The position numbers and the translations under genes are program-made. Shown piece by piece: positions 63,755 through 64,000 of a stretch of 64,000 bases of DNA. The stretch lies in NCBI RefSeq assembly GCF_021155775.2, contig NC_060232.1:9927257-9991256 (forward strand), given 5' to 3'. This DNA comes from Neodiprion pinetum. Lineage: Eukaryota; Arthropoda; Insecta; Hymenoptera; Diprionidae. The stretch's first letter is position 1, and every line of letters begins with the position of its first letter. The notes below the pieces were generated by a model. The model did not search any database. It was not told the DNA's origin and saw nothing but the letters and a program-made list of their open reading frames with translations.

Positions 63755-63780
63755 TTATCTTCTGTTGTTTCAGGTAAGCG
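63755..63780 (+). promoter_or_regulatory. Juxtaposed 3'/5' splice site (recursive type)
   Basis: TTATCTTCTGTTGTTTCAG runs into GTAAGC with the junction at 63773/63774, the best acceptor of the three recursive-type sites. A GTGAGT donor follows at 63834. Confidence 0.42.
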
Positions 63781-63833
63781 GTTTTAACGCAGGGCGAGCG
63801 TGGCAGCTCAGGAATGGTTTCTGCAGTCAAGGT
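63774..63833 (+). other. Candidate 60-nt exon
   Basis: Between the acceptor at 63773 and GTGAGT at 63834 lie exactly 20 open codons in phase 0 (VSGFNAGRAWQLRNGFCSQG). An alternative donor, CAAG|GTGTGA, would give 58 nt. As with the 29634 segment, it may be a coding exon or only the cryptic exon that supports recursive splicing. Confidence 0.27.
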
Positions 63834-64000
63834 GTGAGTATAATAATCATCGCCTATTATCTCACGCTGTTTGCTTTTCCTGTACTCAGGCGCAAACTGT
63901 CGCGGCAAGGTAGCCCGGAGCTAAGCTGTCTTTTTGCTATTTCTTTCTCTTCCGTTTCTCGAGCTCCAGATCTTTCCCTCGTCTTTTTTGGCCTTTTCCC

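Noticed and set aside
1..64000. CRISPR arrays, bacterial operons, rRNA genes or an endogenous virus
   Set aside because: No spaced direct repeats, Shine-Dalgarno-led gene strings, rRNA-like sequence or viral protein motifs were seen on either strand.

Overview
The window looks like nuclear DNA of an insect. It is AT-rich, CpG is not depleted, and it is packed with simple repeats and short inverted-repeat transposon relics. The only long coding gene carries a very long CAA/CAG (opa-type) glutamine tract, and there is a decayed CCTAA (TTAGG-type) array. A hymenopteran, perhaps a sawfly, would fit, but that is a guess. There are no bacterial-style operons, no recognisable tRNA or rRNA genes and no CRISPR array.

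Layout. 1-18.4 kb: mostly non-coding, with a moderately GC-rich ORF-bearing patch at 4.35-5.08 kb and a few splice-flanked open segments on either strand. 18.7-24.9 kb: one well supported gene on the + strand. It has an initiator plus DPE core promoter (inferred TSS 18716), a 5' leader with several tiny uORFs, an uninterrupted 650-codon ORF (19187-21139) and a probable 3.7-kb 3' UTR ending at the only AATAAA in that stretch (24883). The product is probably nuclear and largely disordered, with polyQ, polyN, an acidic Ser-rich block, a basic cluster, a C-x-C-x-x-C motif and a 14-3-3-type RSWSDP site. I do not recognise the family.

24.9-64 kb: long non-coding DNA, probably intronic or intergenic. 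Three + strand sites (29633, 49362, 63773) join a 3' splice site directly to a 5' splice site. That is the arrangement of recursive ('ratchet') splice sites inside very long introns, so part of this region may be one giant + strand intron. Two of the three are followed by a short open segment with another donor. A 59-codon open segment behind a strong acceptor at 53196 could be a terminal exon.

Mobile-element content is the other clear theme. There is a ~210-bp terminal-inverted-repeat family present three times (39.7, 45.2 and 49.7 kb), a 557-bp element with 25-bp inverted ends (33566-34122), a piggyBac-like TTAA-flanked element (36968-37274), a Tc1/mariner-like TA-flanked element (42029-42256), and two further ends sharing an AGGGTGRGCC motif.

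Limits: splice-flanked short open segments arise by chance many times in 64 kb of two-stranded sequence, so all small exon calls are hypotheses. Only the 650-residue gene is called with high confidence.
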